The translations under genes and the position numbers were made by a program. DNA of 16,663 bases from Campylobacterales bacterium (GTDB taxonomy: Bacteria > Campylobacterota > Campylobacteria > Campylobacterales > Sulfurimonadaceae): positions 1 through 16,663 of the forward strand of contig JAFGVR010000031.1 in assembly GCA_016937915.1 (NCBI GenBank), given 5' to 3'. Numbering within the stretch: the stretch's first letter is position 1; each line of letters starts with the position of its first letter. This document shows, piece by piece, positions 16,586 through 16,663 of the stretch. Under the pieces are notes generated by a model. The model did not search any database and was not told the DNA's origin. It was given only the letters and a program-made list of their open reading frames with translations.

Positions 16586-16663
16586 GCACCCCTAAAATCG
16601 AACCAGTAAAATCAGTTTTCTTATTTCTAAGATGTTAAAATTGAAATAGAAAAATAGGGATAA

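Overview
The window is an AT-rich, gene-dense bacterial segment. Its gene content points to Campylobacterota (Epsilonproteobacteria; Sulfurimonas/Sulfurospirillum/Arcobacter-like, genus not resolvable by eye). The evidence is a Campylobacter-type pseudaminic acid (pse) pathway joined to flagellar fliD, a short FbpA/RqcH-like NFACT protein, a bacteriohemerythrin, an HD-GYP sensor protein and many short stop/start overlaps.

Layout. (1) 1-1507, plus strand: a 5'-truncated metzincin-like protease, a guanine-deaminase-like enzyme and a bacteriohemerythrin, closed by an intrinsic terminator. (2) 1483-4029, minus strand: a chemoreceptor followed by a CorA-type cation channel, probably one transcript. 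(3) 4125-7474, plus strand: a membrane dCache-PAS-HD-GYP c-di-GMP phosphodiesterase and an NFACT/RqcH-like protein. (4) 7490-7600, minus strand: a gene for the small SRP RNA (4.5S, ffs) with promoter and T-run. (5) 7650-8802, plus strand: a short nucleoside-phosphorylase-fold protein overlapping a short-chain dehydrogenase. (6) 8799-9164 minus and 9327 onward plus: fliS and fliD, divergent, each with a well-matched sigma-28-type promoter at the family's spacing. (7) 9327-16518, plus strand: a tightly packed run fliD - small FliT-like ORF - pseB - pseC - pseF - pseI - broken pseG. (8) 16519-16663: AT-rich non-coding DNA with a promoter reading off the right edge.

How the genes work together. 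FliD caps the filament, FliS is the flagellin chaperone, and the Pse enzymes make CMP-pseudaminic acid, the sugar placed on flagellins in this phylum. Overlapping reading frames from fliD to pseC suggest co-transcription of filament assembly and filament glycosylation. PseB, PseC, PseI and PseF are intact. PseH is not in the window, and PseG is a pseudogene with an internal deletion and a lost 3' end, so the pathway needs copies elsewhere or is failing here.

The most unusual object is the pseF gene. After a complete cytidylyltransferase of about 226 residues it continues in frame into a whole PemK/MazF-type ribonuclease toxin domain that keeps its key Arg and Thr. No antitoxin gene is adjacent, and the 3' end of the gene carries a perfect 7-bp stem with a GAAA loop. 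I am not aware of a described PseF-PemK fusion.
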